From Puccinellia tenuiflora (lineage: Eukaryota > Streptophyta > Magnoliopsida > Poales > Poaceae), in the NCBI GenBank assembly GCA_012064385.1, contig QRDG01001513.1:62001-126000 (forward strand): 64,000 nucleotides of DNA, read 5' to 3'. A program made the translations under genes and the position numbers. Shown piece by piece: positions 1 through 11,538 of this stretch. The first letter of the stretch is position 1. Each line of letters begins with the position of its first letter. Under the pieces are notes generated by a model that did not search any database, was not told where the DNA came from, and was given only the letters and a program-made list of their open reading frames with translations.

Positions 1-200
1 AAATTTGCTTTAAAAATAATGGATTTAATAGTAAAATGGGGTTCTATGATTATTTTTGCCGGAAAATGCCGGGTTGGGGGGCGACACGGCTGGGAATCGG
101 CCCGCCCCCAGGCCGTTTTTTTCCGCCGGCGCCCCCAGCAGGCCCAAAAAAACGCCGGCAATTCGGCCTGGGGGGGCCAACGGCTGGAGTTGCTCTTAAT
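1..200. mobile_element. MITE-like element, right end only
   Basis: This GC-rich stretch is absent from the paralogous site at 22651, where the duplicated sequence resumes at the same cttaatcc. It ends with ggctggagttgctc immediately before TTA at 197-199. Its reverse complement starts gagcaactccagccg, a common terminus of Triticeae TTA-inserting MITEs. The left end lies outside the window, so the second terminus and the target-site duplication cannot be checked. PIF/Harbinger-type is the best guess. Confidence 0.4.
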
Positions 201-1368
201 CCTTGTACAGGCAATGAGTTGGATCCACCACATGTGCTATACTGAATCAAAAGAGCCACACTTTTCAGGCCCGTATTGGGCCTTATGCTGGAGCCCCACA
301 TTTCATTTTTTTCCCAACCGCCCGATACTCGTCACACTCACGTCTGCGCACACACGACAGAAATTTCTCAGGCTTTGTTTGTTTGACTGAATAGTTGTGA
401 CATGGGTATATTAGGTATTATCCGAACCCAACCCGAAAACACTAGAAACTCCGAGTGGGTCGTTTGGAAGGCTGCTAGTGAGCTCAAACCCCTTTGTCCC
501 TAGAAAACTCTCCGGATGCTAATAAACTGTCATTTACGGTTTCAGACGAAAAATTGAACTCTATCACATCCTGCAAACGGCTTGTACCGCAATATATTTG
601 CGGACAGCTTTTAAAACGGTCATCTGTGTTGCGTATTTGGTGTATAATTTTATATTTTTATAGAACTCATTTCCATCAAACAAAGTTCACACCAATAAAA
701 TTGTCCTATGACATAACATTCAGTACAAGGAAAAACCCGCACAATAATTTCCTGTCGTATATTTTCAGAAGTTGCATTCATTGAGATAACGATGTTGGCG
801 TGACAGTCTGGTCAAGGGCCCACGAATTTGTTTTGTACTTTCGTTGTCTTTCCTTTGAGTTAGTGGTTACGCCTTTTCTCTCAATATTTTTCTAAATATT
901 TACATGAATGAATCACAATGGTGAGCTATGAAAACAAAAGAGATACGAAATGTAAATATAAATGCAATACACAAAGAAGGGTAAAATCCCATAAACAAAT
1001 AAAATCTCTGAATATGCAATTACACCGTTTGGGCATAACCAACAGTGAATATTCTCCTTCCTTTTTTTTTTGTAACACCATACTCTAGATATTCACTGAT
1101 ATTACTGGAACTAATTGTGTTTGACCCTGGCTTTGAGAAAAATAATGGTATTTGATAAAACTATATATGTAATATTGCATCAGATGTACAATCATCAACA
1201 AGAAATTTCTACTGAACCACTTGAAGACAATTTTTCTTTAGAAAAATGGAAATAAAGTTCCTAGTTTTGGTTTATTATCCGGAGAAAAGACATATACACA
1301 AGAGTAATATCTGATGCGAGTCTTACAAGAACAACTACTATAATTATCTAAAGGTATAAATACATCCA
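201..1368. other. 3' flank of GLP-A, no gene
   Basis: AT-rich intergenic DNA shared almost base for base with 22657-23820. No credible coding region, RNA gene or transposon terminus is visible. Short open frames here, such as the one at 494-784, lack family motifs and are probably chance. Confidence 0.6.
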
Positions 1369-1507
1369 TACCTCACAAATACAAACACTAGCATGCCATA
1401 TGTGGCATTTATTATGTAGATTATGATGCATATACATTCATACCTCACAAATACAAACACTAGCATGCCATATGTGGCATTTATTATGTAGATTATGATG
1501 CGTATAT
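1369..1507. repeat. 72-bp tandem duplication, two copies
   Basis: A 72-bp unit beginning tacctcacaaatacaaacac occurs at 1369 and again at 1441 with very few differences. It lies just beyond the GLP-A stop codon, in what would be the 3' UTR. The same doubled unit is present at 23821, so it predates the large duplication. Confidence 0.85.
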
Positions 1508-1563
1508 GGCCAAAACTAAAGCAAGTCATTCACACACATCCTTGAAGGTTAACAAATTATGAC

Positions 1564-2375
1564 TTAATAGTGGTTGTTCTCCCAGAACTGAGCCTGAAGC
1601 CAATCCACCGTCTTCTTCTCCACCTGAAATGCCTTGGCAAGAACATCATCTGAGATTGGTGGCTTTGATCCAAACACCGCATTGGCAATGGTGATGGCCC
1701 CTGGGTTCTGGCTACTAAGTGCAGCAATTGCAACAGCTGGCTTGTGCGGGTTGGGGTTGAATTGGAAGTGGATGAGCCCCACGGGGAACACAAACACATC
1801 TCCTTTGTTGAGCACCTTTGAGAGGAACCTGTTCTCCGGATTGGATGTGACAAAGCCAACGTACAATGTACCCTCGAGCACCGTCAGGATCTCGGTGGCA
1901 CGAGGGTGTGTGTGTGGTGGATTCTGACCTAAAGGTGCATAGTCGATGCGTGCTAGCGAGATGCCTAGGGTGTTGAGGCCTGCGATCTCCATGACATTGA
2001 CCAAGGTGACGTTGGATCCAACCTTGTTTGTCATCCTAGGCTTGTCAAGGTTGGCTGCCTTAAAGAAATCATCGGCCTTGACATCCATCGGGTTCTTGCA
2101 AACAAACCCATTGACAAACACTGTATGCATACGAGATGTAAATTGTAAGTACCGATGTACAGTGTTATATAGACATGCATATAATCTGCAGAGAGACGTT
2201 TCAACGTACATATTTGGTAATAACATGGCAGACAAATCATGATGTAAATAATACCTGGGGAATTCTTATCGACGACACAAAAGTCCTGGAGTGGACTAGG
2301 ATCGGAGGCTATGGCCTGCCATGAGCCCAATGCAAGAAGAGCAGCGAGGACAAGGAAGGAGGAAGAGGAGGCCAT
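1564..2375 (-). CDS. GER4: Germin-like protein A (GER4-type), two exons
   Basis: Secreted cupin-fold germin-like protein of 225 residues. Exon 1 is 2255-2375 and exon 2 is 1564-2120; the intron 2121-2254 has GT-AG borders and the codon for V41 is split. Residues 1-23 form a signal peptide (hydrophobic core, AIA before SDPSPLQDFC). C33 and C48 are the conserved N-terminal disulfide pair, and N77-V-T is a glycosylation site. Box A (PPHTHPRATE) gives metal ligands H110, H112 and E117. Box B (KGDVFVFPVGLIHFQFN) gives H158. In this family the site binds manganese, and the proteins are apoplastic hexamers; superoxide dismutase activity has been reported for some members. Length and sequence match the cereal GER4 subgroup, which is pathogen-induced and clustered in barley. 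All key residues are present, so the gene looks functional. The specific enzymatic activity is not shown by sequence. Confidence 0.93.
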
Positions 2376-2465
2376 TTGTCTTTAGGATTTTTTATTCTGT
2401 TTCTCTTGTGCTGTTGCTTGTGTGTTTGTAGGTGGTTGATGCTCTGAAGATGCATGGGGATGGAT

Positions 2466-2475
2466 GCTTATATAG
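2466..2475 (-). promoter_or_regulatory. TATA box of GLP-A
   Basis: CTATATAAGC on the minus strand lies 91 bp upstream of the GLP-A ATG, a normal distance for a plant core promoter. The same box in the same context occurs before GLP-A', A'', B and D. Confidence 0.75.
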
Positions 2476-2513
2476 ATGCAGCAAGCTGTGTGACCATACG
2501 AGCAGCAGAAGGA

Positions 2514-2950
2514 GTCAAGTATAACTGACCAACGGATGGAAATGGTCTCTGGCTACTAGAACATGCTGATTAAACTATTTTGCATCAAGTTTTCAAGTTT
2601 CGTTTGAATATGTCTAAGGCACCTTATAAGTAAGGTAGCTGGTACAGTTCATTGTAGCTATCTAAGGCTACTAAGATATCTGACGACCGAGTATGTATTT
2701 CATAGTTTCCGTCTCTACCAAATCGCCACAATGCATGCACTGCACGGTGGTTCCACGAAAAGTCATCACCATATCACGCGCGGGCAAGAAGATTTCATGC
2801 ATGAGGAGAAACGTGAGTGCAAATGCATGAGTATGAAAAGCGAGTAATATCTTCCTTTTGCACCTAACACTTGTAAATTAATGGTCTTGTCTGATGTCAT
2901 TGTTTACAATCTTTTAACTGGTCAACAATTTCTTGGAACATTGTCAAGAT
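2514..2950 (-). promoter_or_regulatory. W-box cores in the GLP-A promoter
   Basis: Read on the minus strand, TTGAC occurs near 2514-2518, TTGACC at 2920-2925 and TTGAC at 2943-2947, within 600 bp of the start codon. W-boxes bind WRKY factors and are known to drive pathogen induction of barley GER4 promoters. The motif is short, so some copies may be chance. A' and A'' share the arrangement. Confidence 0.45.
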
Positions 2951-3356
2951 CAAACCTACTGCATGGACGAAACCGTGCATATCGGTCGGAACAGGAGACG
3001 CGGTAAAATCGTACAAGTCTAAGTGAACCCATAAACAATCATTTCTTATTGATCTTTTCACGAAATATCAATATCACGCAACCCCGCCTGAACGCATACA
3101 ATTCCTCACGGGTATTTTAAATGGGATTTTCACACGGCACCGCATCACACCTACGACCGCAAGTCTGCCCGCAGCGTAAAGGTTTTCTGGTGGCACGTCA
3201 TTGTCTTTTAATTTCGAGTCCCCAGACCAAGTATGTTGCTCACATGCTGTCCGGGAACTTAAATTCAGTGTCAAAGTCTTCACATAGATAACAATTTTTT
3301 TTCCAAAAGGTCTATAAACCTGGTCATAGTGGAGAGTAACTTAGCCTAGTAATATG
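2951..3356. other. GLP-A distal upstream region, no gene
   Basis: Shared with 25403-25808 and, more diverged, with 30551-30960. No family motif is visible in the 69-residue minus frame at 3074-3283. Nothing else can be supported here. Confidence 0.5.
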
Positions 3357-3367
3357 CCTATGTTATT

Positions 3368-3776
3368 GGGAAATCCACTTTGGCTCCCGGGCTCATCTGC
3401 ACCCGGGTGACTTTTCGATTTTTTTGAATTTTGAAAACGCTTCAAAAAAATCTGAAAAAAATTGTGCGGAAACATATTCATGTATTCAATACTCGTGTAA
3501 CTTTTCGACAGAAAATATCAATTTTTGCGCCCTGTGCAAAAAAGACAAATATCTGACAGACAAAATAGGTGAATAGTCCACTATTCAAAAAGACAGATTT
3601 GTCTTTTTTACACTGGGCGCAAAAATTAATATTTTTTGTCGAAATTTTACACGAGTGTTTAATACTTCAATATGTTCATGTACAATTTTTTTCAGAATTT
3701 TTCGAAGCATTTTCGTATTTAAAAAAAATCGGAAACAAAACCGGGAGCAGATGAGCCCGGGAGCCAAAACGCCATC
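3368..3776. mobile_element. Fold-back MITE (Mutator-like), unit 1 only
   Basis: This 409-bp element is two inverted arms of about 190 bp. The left arm contains TTTGGCTCCCGGGCTCATCT, and the same words recur in reverse complement at the right end (agatgagcccgggagccaaa). It is flanked by an 11-bp direct repeat, cctatgttatt, at 3357-3367 and 3777-3787. Units 2 and 3 have the empty site with a single copy (25809-25819 in unit 2), so this is a clean insertion. A target-site duplication of 9-11 bp points to the Mutator superfamily. It has no coding capacity. Confidence 0.85.
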
Positions 3777-3787
3777 CCTATGTTATT

Positions 3788-4043
3788 AGTCTATATTACT
3801 ACTTTTATAGTGTGTAATATGTGATAATGTATAATCTTCATTTATTACTTTATGGAGTTTTTTTTCATTGGAAACTGTTATGTGATGATAACATATTATC
3901 CTGATCATAGTGGGGAGTATATTGGACTAGTATCATGCATATGGCATTAGTCTATATTACCATTTCCACAGTGCTAGATATCATAGAGATGTCAACATGA
4001 TATGTTATATTTTTTCTCGTTTAATACTATGTCATATTACCAA
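3788..4043. other. AT-rich decayed MITE-like DNA
   Basis: Contains phrases such as catagtggggagta and ctagtatcatgcatatg that resemble the Tourist-like MITE at 46846-47117, in strongly diverged form. Shared with unit 2 at 25820-26077. No gene is seen. Confidence 0.35.
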
Positions 4044-4600
4044 TGTCCTCTCATCTCCTTAATTACTTCGCATATTACCTTTTGTGCCCATATTTTATGG
4101 AAAAGGAGGTCAAAACCTTCGGCCTCTGCATCAAAAGATGCACACACACCGTTCTTTTTTAAATAATTCAACAATGATCTCGCAAAAACATACACCCCCC
4201 CCCCCCACCACCACCACCATCTAGATCAGTGGGCATCACACCGAGCATTACATGCAGATGCATGTTATAGTCTTATGTTACTACCTTTGTCCTCTCTTCT
4301 CCTTAATTACTTCGCATATTACCTTTTGTGCCCATAATTTACGGAAAAGGAGGTCAAAACCTTCGGCCTCTGCATCAAAAGATGCACACACACACTGTTC
4401 TTTTTTAAATAATTCAACAATGATCTCGCAAAAACATACAACCCCCCCTACTACCACCACCACCATCTAGATCAGTGGGCATCACACCGAGCGACATCTA
4501 CAAACAAAACAATTTGGAAATCATGTCATCACACAACCCCCCCCCCTACCACCACCACCATCTAGATCAGTGGGCATCACACCGGGCCACTCATCTGGTG
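4044..4600. repeat. 244-bp tandem repeat with C-tracts and ACC repeats
   Basis: A segment starting tgtcctctc recurs at 4288, giving a unit of about 244 bp. A third partial copy (from the C-tract through agatcagtgggcatcacac) ends near 4582. Each copy ends in a poly-C run followed by a short ACC/ACCACC tract. The C-runs differ in length between copies and from unit 2 (26090-26630). The open frames across it are products of the simple repeats. Confidence 0.8.
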
Positions 4601-5400
4601 TACCGGGAGCACACATCCGGTAGCAGACCCTAGGCGCACACCGCTTGCGCACAGTCCTTAGAACCATTATTCCATCTTAAGGGGAGCGATCAGCATGATC
4701 CTTGCAGTCTTGTCTTCGACGCCACCAAGGCGCCAAACAGCGCAACCACCCTGCGCGTCCACCAAGACACATGTATGTCATCGGGACCCCGCCGCACAAC
4801 GTCGTCGTCCATGCAGATGATGCAACACCGCTCCACCTCCAGACCCCTCCAGCCAGAACGTGCTCCAAAATGATGCCCCGAAGAGGGAAATGATACATAT
4901 AGTGTCGACATCGTCGATCCGAAAGACATAGGTATAGGGTTACCCCCGGAGCATCGGGACAGGAGGCTAGAGACACGCATCAACAACACTTTCATCAAGG
5001 GAACGATGCTAGAAGGTGCAGCCGCAGTCGTCCATGACCGCATCGGAGCCTGGCTCTCACTTGTCGACGAGATCCAATCCACGGCACCACACCACCTGGG
5101 AGAAGGTGCCGCCAAGAACCACCGCCTCAGGGAAGACGGGTGGCCGGAGAGGAGTCATCTCCATGCCTCCCCACACCACCGATCTGCTGACATCAAACCG
5201 AGATACACCATCGCCACACCGTCAGATTGTCTCATATGTTGAAGGAGTCATAGCCGCACAACATGCGCTTCGACCGATGACACTTTTCGGTGGCGATGAG
5301 AAGTAGGGGACAGGTCGGCGGCGGGAGGGTAGGGTTCCCCCTGTCGCCTCTGGAGAGACGAGAGATGGTCGGGTTCCTTACCTTTCTAGTGAGATCGATA
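4601..5400 (-). repeat. Unclassified dispersed-repeat fragment
   Basis: A GC-richer island in AT-rich flanks, nearly identical to 26635-27434. On the minus strand it opens with text resembling the 5' leader of cereal non-LTR elements (gcgacagggggaaccctacc). The overlapping frames on both strands (4677-4976, 4690-5115, 5006-5242) carry no domain I recognise. A transposon remnant is the likeliest explanation. Confidence 0.4.
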
Positions 5401-6590
5401 AATTAGATGGCATGTAGCATGCATGTTGCCACCTATGTGACTCACACTATGGGTACTCTAACCATACATCTACATAAATAGATGCACATGAACATATTCA
5501 TTGCATAGTTTATAATTCAATTCATGATATTGCCGGACACCAATTTGTTTGGCAGTAAGGGGGTTTGTCGAGTTGGGTTGTGACGCCCTTCGGGTGACAC
5601 CTAGCTTTGATATAGGGTCGGGACGCTCCTTTGCTTCGATGCTTGGCTCGAACGATTCTGGGACTCACGCATGGAAGAAGAAGAGCTTGTCACGCGCCTA
5701 GTTTGTTGTTGTCGTGTCGCATCCGGTGAGGCGGTGAGGGACGCAGCGGGGGTTGAGGTCGAGGTAGGCTTCATGTAGTCGAGGGGGGAGTCGGTGGCTG
5801 GTGTAGGTATAAAAGTCGCCCCGAGGTTGATATAGAGGGTGCTCGCCGAGCGTCGCGGGAGTCCGGCGAGCCTCGTCGAGGGTCGACAATGCTTGGCAAG
5901 GGTCGATGCACTCTGGAAAGGGTCATCGAGTGTCGACACACACGGGTGAGGATCATCGAGGGTTGATGCACCCGAGCAAGGATCCATGACGCTAGTCGAG
6001 GGTTGGCGAGAGCCCGTCGGCATACCCAACCTACTTGGGGTGGGCATCGTCCCGACAACGTGACTGGTCTTCGGCCCTCGGCCAACAACATATTCTTCCG
6101 CGCGGTAGTGTGGTCTGCACCAGCCCGCCAGAATACCCACCCTACTTGGGATGGCTGCACGCTCCCTAAGGCGAAGAGAAACATACAAACACTAGTACAT
6201 GGTATACAAACACTATACATGTACAATTGCATCAGATTTTCGGCCGTCAACGAAACATATATTTGATTACCAATGAAGATAATTTTTCTACGGAACTAGG
6301 GAAACAAAGTCCCTAATTTTGAATTTCACAAGGGAAACAAAGTCGCTAGTATCAATAAATAATGTCGGGAGACACGACACAAGAAAGTAGCAAATTATGC
6401 GAGTATGCTAGAAAAAACCAGTATTATCAGTTATTCATGTAGAAGTACATTCAGTCCTGACAAACCATAAACTATCATGAAAAATGTTGCATTTATTTTA
6501 TAGATTAAGATACATATAGAGCAACAAACTAAAGCAAGCCGTTTGCGTACTCCAAACCTATATCTTCCAAGAAGGTCAACCAAAGTCTGA
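5401..6590. other. Spacer with orphan 195-codon frame
   Basis: Between the repeat fragment and GLP-B. The minus frame 5601-6188 is rich in Ser, Thr, Arg and Pro and spans imprecise short repeats of the type gggtcgatgcactc and catcgagggttgatgcacc. It has no recognisable domain and is equally open in unit 2 (27635-28222). I do not call it a gene. The GLP-B 3' flank (6190-6590) shows nothing further. Confidence 0.4.
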
Positions 6591-6591
6591 C

Positions 6592-7403
6592 TTAGTAGTG
6601 GTTGTTCTCCCAGAACTGGGCCTGGAGCCAGTCTATTGTCTTCTTCTCCACCTGGAATGCCTTGGCAAGAACATCATCCGAGATTGGTGGCTTTGATCCA
6701 AACACAACATTGGCAATGGTGATAGCTCCCGGGTTCTGGCTACTGAGTGCAGCAATTGCAACCGCGGGCTTGTGTGGGTTGGGGTTGAATTGGAAATGGA
6801 TGAGCCCCACAGGGAACACAAACACATCACCTTTGTTGAGCACCTTGGAGAGGAACCTGTTCTCTGGGTTGGACGTGACAAAGCCAACGTACAATGTACC
6901 CTCAAGCACCGTTAGGATCTCGGTGGCACGAGGATGCGTGTGTGGTGGGTTCTGGCCTAAAGGAGCGTAGTCGATGCGCGCTAGTGAGATGCCTAGGGTG
7001 TTGAGTCCAGGGATTTGCATGACATTGATCAAGGTGACATTGGATCCAACCTTGTTGGTCATCCTAGGCTTGTCAAGCTTGGCTGCCATGAAGAAGTCAT
7101 CCGCGTTGACGTCTATCGGGTTCTTGCAAACAAACCCATTGACAAACACTACATGCATAGGAAATATAAACTATAAGTATGGATTTTATCGTGTTATTTA
7201 GGTATGCATATAATCTCTAGAGAGTCATTTCAACGTATATATATTTGGTAATACCATGACGAAGAAGTCATGAAGTAAATAATACCTGGCGACTTCTTAT
7301 CGACGACACAAAAGTCCTGAAGTGGGCTCGGATCGGAGGCTATGGCCTGCCATGAGATCAACGCAAGAACAGCGATGACAAGGAAGGAAGAAGAGGACGC
7401 CAT
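6592..7403 (-). CDS. GER4: Germin-like protein B (GER4-type), two exons
   Basis: Second intact GLP of unit 1, 224 residues. Exon 1 is 7286-7403 and exon 2 is 6592-7148, with GT-AG intron 7149-7285. The start is the ATG at 7401-7403, beginning MASSSSFLVIAVLALISWQ, a signal peptide ending AIA before SDPSPLQDFC. Metal ligands are H109, H111, E116 (PPHTHPRATE) and H157 (GLIHFQFN). The cysteine pair, the NVT glycosylation site and the KGD tripeptide are present. Its exon 2 differs from GLP-A at scattered codons (for example NPIDVNADDFFMAAKL), so A and B are older paralogues than the A/A' pair. A TATA box lies 90 bp upstream. Role as for GLP-A: secreted, probably defence-related (inference). Confidence 0.93.
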
Positions 7404-7493
7404 TAGGTTTTAGGCTTCTTTGGTTCTGTTTCTCTTGTGGTGCTGCTTGTATGTTTGAAGGTGGTTGATGCTTTGAAGATGCAGGGGATGGAT

Positions 7494-7503
7494 GCTTATA
7501 TAG
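7494..7503 (-). promoter_or_regulatory. TATA box of GLP-B
   Basis: CTATATAAGC on the minus strand, 90 bp upstream of the GLP-B ATG, at the same position as in its paralogues. Confidence 0.7.
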
Positions 7504-9017
7504 CTGCAGCAAGTATGGTGGCCACATGAGGGCAGCTGAAAGAGTCCAGCAGAACCATACCAACGGATGGAAATGGTCTCTGACTGCTAGAACTTGCTGA
7601 TTAAATTTGTTTGCATCAAGTTTCGTTTGAATATGTCTAGGGCACACTTAGAAGTCAGGTGGCGGCCGGTACGGTTCTTCGTAGCAAGCCAAGGCTACTA
7701 AAGATATCTGACGACCCATCAAAGATATCTAACGACTGAGTATTACATATTATGGATTTCAGATTTTCGGTCTCTACCAAGTCACCACACAACGCATGCA
7801 CGGTGGTTCCACGAAAAGTCACCACCCATCACCATCACGGTCAAGAAGATTTCATGCGTGAGAAAAGGTGAATGCGAATCCATGAGTATTCTAGCTGTTG
7901 GCGCTAGAATTCACCTGCTGGGCTTACTAGCTCCCTTTTGCAATATTTACTTGGTCGGCATTTTCTTAGGGCACAGTCTAGATGACTGGATCAAAACTAT
8001 TAGTTGGACGAAACCGTATAAAGTCTAAGGAAACACATAAACAATGATTTGTTGCTGACTTTCCCGACGTATGGTCACCTGCTCCCTTCTATACGAAAGC
8101 AGCTACATACACGATTCCTCACGAGTATTTTTGCAAAGGATATTCAAACGGCACTACATTGCTACGTCACGGCCCACATAAGAGGACTGGTTCAAGGAAA
8201 AATAGGAAATTGCAACTTACACCCCCTCCTACTCACAGACCATCATTTGGATGGATTTTTTTTACAGCTTTCACCGTGTGGTGATCAAATTTCTTGTAAT
8301 TTTCACCACTTGATCACCTAGTCAATTATTTAGCATTGTTTGACAGCAAAGCCAACATCTTGGCCCCGCATGTCAATGCTCCAATTAACGTAAAAAAAAT
8401 ATGAAACAATAATTTTATTGCTAAGCCCCCCATGTCAATACATTGATTGTTATCAAAAAAATGTAGAACCTTTAAAAAATGAAAAAATGATTATTCATCC
8501 AAAATTATGGGCTTTGTGTGATGTACCGTATTTATAGGACACATCAATGGTTACTCAAAAAATTATTCTATGTAGTTAACAAATCAAATATTCGTGACAC
8601 ACTAAACAAATCGCGGGAAAATAATTGGCCGTCCAAAAATCATGATTTTTGGTTGATTCCTTATAGAGTATAGCGAACCTACTTTTCAACTTCCATAATC
8701 CATCCAAAAGTTTGAACAAACTCTTGGACGGAAAAATTTATGAACTCATTGCTGACCTTCTGTGATCAAGTTAATTACCTAGTCGCGTCATTGCTGACCT
8801 TTTGTGATCAAGAGGTTAACCATACAGAATTTGGAATTGCGTGTTGTAAATAATAGATGAGTTGTGTGAGGAAAACCGGCCAGCCAGTTTAACAGTGTCT
8901 TCGGGATATGTTTGTTAGAATTCATGGGCAGCACTGAAGAGAGTAAGAGACCATTTCAATCTAGTGTTGTCATGGATTTTAATTAGCACGTTCATGAACT
9001 AACAGCTACCACTGGAT
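7504..9017. other. GLP-B upstream region and AT-rich spacer
   Basis: 7504-8040 is homologous to the GLP-D upstream region (38828-39260), so the two genes share an ancestral promoter. From about 8040 to 9017 the DNA is AT-rich and gene-free; the 90-codon plus frame at 8049-8321 has no family signal. Unit 3 rejoins this sequence only from about 8567 (31376). Confidence 0.55.
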
Positions 9018-9025
9018 AGATACTC

Positions 9026-11476
9026 CCAAATGGAGCATAGCAAAGCTCCGGGGCTGGATGGGTTCCCAGCGGAGTTTTGTCAGAAATTTTGGCCCATTAT
9101 AAAATTTGATCTGATGCAATTGTTTGCTCAGCTTCAAAATGGGGATCTTCTACTTTTTAAATTAAATTATGGAGCGATTACCCTGTTGCCTAAAAAGGAA
9201 GATGTAGTAGAATAGAACAGTATAGACCTATTTCCCTCCTCAATGTGAGTTTTCAAATTTTCATGAAGGTGGGTACTAATCGTGTAGCCTTGATTGCTCA
9301 CAAAGTGATCCGACCAACACAATCTGCTTTCATTCCGGGAAGAAATATTCTTGAGGGAGTAGTGGTTCTCCATGAGATTAAAAGGAAAAATTTAGATGGT
9401 GTTTTATTTAAAACTGATTTTGAAAAGCTTATGATAAGGTCAATTGGACCTTTCTCCAACAAAGCCTTCGTATGAAAAGCTTTGATCCGAAGTGGTGCGA
9501 TTGGGTAGCCAGATTTGTTCAAGGGGGGAGCGTGGGGATACGTGCAAATGATGATATTGGTCATTATTTCCAAACTCTCAAGGGTTTAGGACATGGAGAT
9601 CATTTATCTCCTGTTCTATTTAATATTGTTGCCGATATGCTGACCATTCTCATTGCTAGGGCAAAGGAGGATGGACAAGTGGGTGGATTAATACCTCATC
9701 TTGTCGATGGAGGAGTATCCATCCTACAATATGATACTATCTTATTCCTTGAACATGATTTAGAGAAAGCGGTGAACATGAAATTTATTTTAGCTATTTT
9801 TGAGCAGCTCTTAGGGCTTGAAATAAATTTTAATAAGAGTGAAGTATTTTGTTTCGGTAAAGCTAAGGAGTTTCAAGATGAATACCGATGCATCTTTGGA
9901 TGTGAAGTGGGTTCTTTACCTTTAAAGTATTTAGGCATACCGATTCATTAGAGGAAACTAACTAATAAAGAATGGAAAGCAATTGAAGATCATTTTGAGG
10001 AAAAGTTAAGCTCTTGGGCTGGTAAATTGCTTTCCTATGGGGACAGGCTGGTCCTAATTAATTCGGTGCTTACAAGCTTGCCTATGTTCCTTCTATTTGA
10101 GATACCTATTGGGGTTTGAAAAAGACTAGATTACTTTTGTCGTCGCTTTTTTTGGCAAAGAGATCAACATAGAAGAAAATATCGCCTAACGAGGTGGAAT
10201 ATAATTTTTCGCCCTAAAGATCAAGGTGGACTAGGTATTGAGCTTCTGGAAATAAAAAACAGATGTTTATTAAGCAAATGGTTATTCAAGTTGTTAAACG
10301 AACAAGGGGTATGGCAGGAATTGTTGACCAATAAATACTTATGTGGTAAAACATTGGCACAAGTTAAACCGAAGCCATCGGATTCACCTTTTGGAAAGGT
10401 ATTCTCAAGGTTCAAAATGATTTTTTCTCAAATGGTACTTTCAAAATCGGTAATGGACAGGGGACTCGTTTTTTGGGAGGATACATGGCTAGGAGATAAC
10501 CCTCTATCCATGCAATATCCATCCCTGTTCAACATTGTGCGCCATAAAAATGTCCTTGTGGCAGATGTATTGTCTTACACTCCTCTAAATATTGAGTTTC
10601 GACGAGCGTGGACTGGACAAAAATGGACTGCATGGACACATTTAGTGGAGAGGTTAATGTTTGTTTCTCTTACTAGTGAGGAGGATTTGTTTAAATGGAA
10701 TTTGACTCCAAATGGATCTTTCTCGGTAAAATCGATGTATTTAGAGTATATGAATGGCCATACTCCTTTCCTACGGAAGTATCTTTGGAAGGTTAAGGTC
10801 CCGTTAAAAATAAAATATTTATGCAGTTTGTTAACAAAAAGGTTATCCTCACTAAAGACAATCTTGCAAAACGACATTGGAATGGGTCTAAACAATGTGT
10901 TTTCTGTCAGGAGGATGAAACTGTAGAACGCTTGTTTATAAACTGTCCTCTTGCAAAAAATATTTGGAGGTTAATTCACTTTACGTATAGCATCACACCA
11001 CCTACTAATGTTGCTAATATGTTTCGTAATTGGTTAGCTGGTGTTGATAAAAAAAAACAAAGCTCGCATTCGCATTGGTGTTTGTGCTTTTATATGGACA
11101 ATCTGGAAATGTCGGAATGATATTGTTTTTAACAAAACATGAATTGTTCATTTTTTGCAGGTCGTCCACAAGGCTATCTACCGGATCAACCTATGCTCCC
11201 TTCTGCTACCGCTAGAGCAGCGTGCATTTATGGATTCTGGATGCACTCGGTTGATGGTGGTCGTTCGGGCTATCTTCAACCGGGGTGACTAGTATCATGC
11301 TAGAAGACTAGAAAATGGCTAGTCTTATAGTCTCGAATTTCCGTTGGCTGATCTTTATGGCCAATGATGCTTTTTTGTGATTTGTAAACTAATTGATCTC
11401 TAAAACTTTGCAATAAAGGGTCGTATGCATCACTTTGATGCAGAGGCTGGGACGCGAGTTCCCATTTCGAAAAAAA
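9026..11476 (+). mobile_element. 5'-truncated L1-type LINE, dead (unit 1)
   Basis: Plant non-LTR retrotransposon remnant. It starts inside the reverse transcriptase (KAPGLDGFPAEF, then RPxxLLNVSFQIF, FIPGRNI, LEGVVVLHE). It ends with the C-terminal zf-RVT region (CVFCQEDETVERLF, CPLAKNIW) and a 3' tail finishing in a short poly-A at 11471-11477. An 8-bp direct repeat, agatactc, flanks it (9018-9025, 11477-11484). The endonuclease half is missing. Several frameshifts break the reading frame (near 9205, 9430, 9950, 10900), and the catalytic YADD box is damaged: SILQY is followed directly by DTILF. It cannot be active. Confidence 0.88.
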
Positions 11477-11538
11477 AGATACTCAACATACATAGTAAGA
11501 GATACTAGACAGCAACGATTTCTGGAACGAAAAAAATA

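Noticed and set aside
1634..1927. Long plus-strand frames opposite GLP exon 2 (also 6602-6970, 24086-24379, 28636-29004, 37939-38307)
   Set aside because: They recur only because the sense exon is conserved. Codon-biased exons often leave the complementary strand open, and there is no domain, start context or promoter.
4252..4470. Frames ending in poly-Thr or poly-Val/Gly in the C-tract repeats
   Set aside because: They are translations of ACC/C-homopolymer microsatellites.
5601..6188. 195-codon minus frame, repeated at 27635-28222
   Set aside because: Low-complexity Ser/Thr/Arg composition over imprecise short repeats and no domain. Conservation reflects recent duplication, not selection.
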